A DNA stretch of 64,000 nt, taken from Rhynchopus sp. YZ270_cl-10 (lineage: Eukaryota > Euglenozoa > Diplonemea > Diplonemida > Diplonemidae). Below, piece by piece: positions 62,958 to 64,000 of the stretch (positions within the stretch are counted from its first letter, which is position 1; each line of letters opens with the position of its first letter). Under the pieces are notes generated by a model that made no database searches, had not been told where the DNA came from, and saw nothing but the letters and a program-made list of their open reading frames with translations. A program made the translations under genes and the position numbers. The stretch spans positions 434,001-498,000 of the forward strand of contig OZ037861.1 of assembly GCA_964035575.1 (NCBI GenBank), read 5' to 3'.

Positions 62958-63481
62958 AATTTGTTCTCTTGAAATGTGTAATTTCAAGTTTTCGCGAAAA
63001 AAATAACAACTGATCCTACGAGGGTTGAAGGAAGGTGTGTGGAAAACAACAACAAAACAAGGAATTGCTAAGAAAAAGAACGAGGTGTGCTGTGGGAAAC
63101 TCCGCGCGATTTTCGAAACCAACATAGCAGCCTGGCGCTTTGCCGGGTGGTGATGATGCGCATGATGTGATCGACGACAGTTAGTCGTCTGTGTTCCTTG
63201 CGCACTCCTCCTCCGGCGACGACGATGAGTGGGAGGCTGTGGACGACGACGACGTGGAACACGCCGACCATGGATCGAGCAAATGGTGCTGGACGAAGAG
63301 GGGTCTGAGGGTGACAGCCCCCGTTCTTGAACGTTTCAAGTGCAGGCGTCCCAGTGGTTGTGGCAGCGTTTTCGCATACCTGCAGAAGAGCAGGGTGTAG
63401 ATTATTACAGGGCGGTGTTCAGTAGTGTGGGTCCCCCCATAACCACAGCACACCCCGTTTTTTTTCCGATAGCAATTACTT
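62696..63481. repeat. Right long direct repeat of the Penelope-like element
   Basis: The last tandem unit plus a segment of about 525 bp matches 51819-52617 in order and orientation. The segment is less conserved than the units: it contains small insertions and deletions relative to the left copy. Its plus strand can be read as EWEAVDDDDVEHADHGSS, an acidic stretch without a known domain. Confidence 0.65.
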
Positions 63482-63489
63482 GTTTTTTT

Positions 63490-63556
63490 TTGCGTTGAGC
63501 TGGGAAAACTGACCCCCCCAAAAAACTGAAAAACCGGATTCCTGGATAAGACACTG
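63490..63556. mobile_element. End fragment of the hAT-type MITE family
   Basis: The sequence GAGCTGGGAAAACTGACCCC and onward to CCTGGATAAGACACTG is the reverse complement of the left end of the element at 19860, including the terminal CAGTGTCTTATCCAGG. The other end is not visible, so this copy is truncated. Confidence 0.6.
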
Positions 63557-63564
63557 CTTCACAG

Positions 63565-63743
63565 AATCTCACTGCAAGGCCACCTGCTTCTCCCCTCTTC
63601 CGTTGCTCTGTGCATGTTCTTCATGGTATGTATTTCATTACAAGTTCGTTAGCGTTCTTTCCCACAAACACACCCTCCCGCAGATCACCGCCTTTGTTTC
63701 CTTGGTAAGCAAGGGTATCACGCGCTACGCGCACAAGAACAAC
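63565..63743 (+). CDS. Possible two exons of a membrane protein
   Basis: A candidate exon 63565-63625 follows GCTTCACAG and reads ISLQGHLLLPSSVALCMFFM up to a GTATGT donor. After a 58-bp intron with a pyrimidine-rich end (CCCTCCCGCAG), exon 63684-63743 reads ITAFVSLVSKGITRYAHKNN up to GTAAGA. Phase is kept, and the join makes a hydrophobic stretch like part of a transmembrane segment. I recognise no family, and neither a start nor an end is in the window. It could be chance. Confidence 0.33.
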
Positions 63744-63777
63744 GTAAGAAGATGGTGCTTCCCGGGGGGTATGCATT

Positions 63778-63890
63778 TCACAAATTTTCACGAATTTTCA
63801 CAAAATTTCACAAATTTTCACAACACGGAAACCGCTATAAAATTGTGAAGGCTGGTGAAAAGTTGTGAAAAGTTGTGAAAAGTTGTGAAT
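63778..63890. repeat. Inverted TTTTCACAA / TTGTGAAAA element
   Basis: Four TTTCACAAATTTTCAC-type units are followed, after 15 bases, by units of GTTGTGAAAA in the opposite sense, able to form a long hairpin. A similar arrangement lies at 37078-37195. After it come T and G runs to the window end, which carries a CCGTACGTACG palindrome. Confidence 0.6.
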
Positions 63891-64000
63891 TGATTTTTTT
63901 TTTGGGGGGGTTTTTTTTTGGGGGGTGGGGTGGTGACCCACCCATTGAGGGGTGCCGGGGGGGCGGCTATATGCTGCGTGCGCACGGCCGTACGTACGCG

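Noticed and set aside
1-64000. tRNA and rRNA genes
   Set aside because: Scanning for GGTTCRANTCC-type B boxes and for conserved rRNA segments found nothing convincing on either strand.

Overview
The window is nuclear DNA of a unicellular eukaryote. Several reading frames join across GT-AG introns, coding regions are GC-rich, and the DNA between them is AT-rich, homopolymer-rich and full of repeats and small mobile elements. Most start codons lie 10 to 100 bases downstream of a long pyrimidine tract ending in AG. That arrangement fits spliced-leader trans-splicing, so a euglenozoan such as a diplonemid is possible. No spliced-leader gene or rRNA is present to settle it, and I treat the lineage as a guess.

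Region 1 (1 to about 25.6 kb) is a tandem array of six near-identical genes for secreted double WD40 beta-propeller proteins of 656 to 686 residues, separated by repetitive spacers. The C-terminal propeller is almost invariant. The N-terminal propeller varies in blocks and looks like a mosaic of the other copies. Gene 5 is interrupted by a young 333-bp insert. The spacers share upstream blocks, a leader and a 3' hairpin, and have collected separate insertions. Several of these can be dated relative to the array because other spacers keep the empty site: a decayed Tc1/mariner copy, a mariner-type MITE with a zinc-finger-like fragment, a hAT-type MITE with an 8-bp target duplication, and a composite insert of about 1.4 kb.

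Region 2 (25.9 to 33.7 kb) holds two type I membrane proteins. The first has a signal peptide, a long Pro/Thr minisatellite stalk, a membrane helix and a frame switch. The second is a four-exon gene that I assembled from splice junctions. It encodes a DUF4874/DUF4832 glycoside-hydrolase-like ectodomain, an EGF-like motif, a LamG-like domain, a stalk and a membrane helix.

Region 3 (33.7 to 51.4 kb) has dispersed genes: a TPR protein with a probable mitochondrial presequence, an RNI-type leucine-rich repeat protein, a ubiquitin-like/BspA-type LRR protein and a papain-like protein with frame switches. Between them lie a 1.44-kb satellite of two alternating 8-bp units, palindromic MITEs, a hAT transposase remnant and several short recurrent modules of unknown nature.

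Region 4 (51.8 to 63.5 kb) is a large, apparently intact Penelope-like retroelement. It has one open frame of 2366 codons with an N-terminal GIY-YIG endonuclease, a reverse transcriptase, a USP-type (C19) deubiquitinase domain and two C-terminal zinc-finger-like motifs. It is flanked on both sides by tandem 262-268-bp units and by direct repeats of about 790 bp. Just downstream of its stop codon lies a sequence able to form a pseudoknot and carrying all the core nucleotides of a hammerhead ribozyme in an unusual strand order. The last 450 bases contain two possible exons of an unidentified membrane protein.
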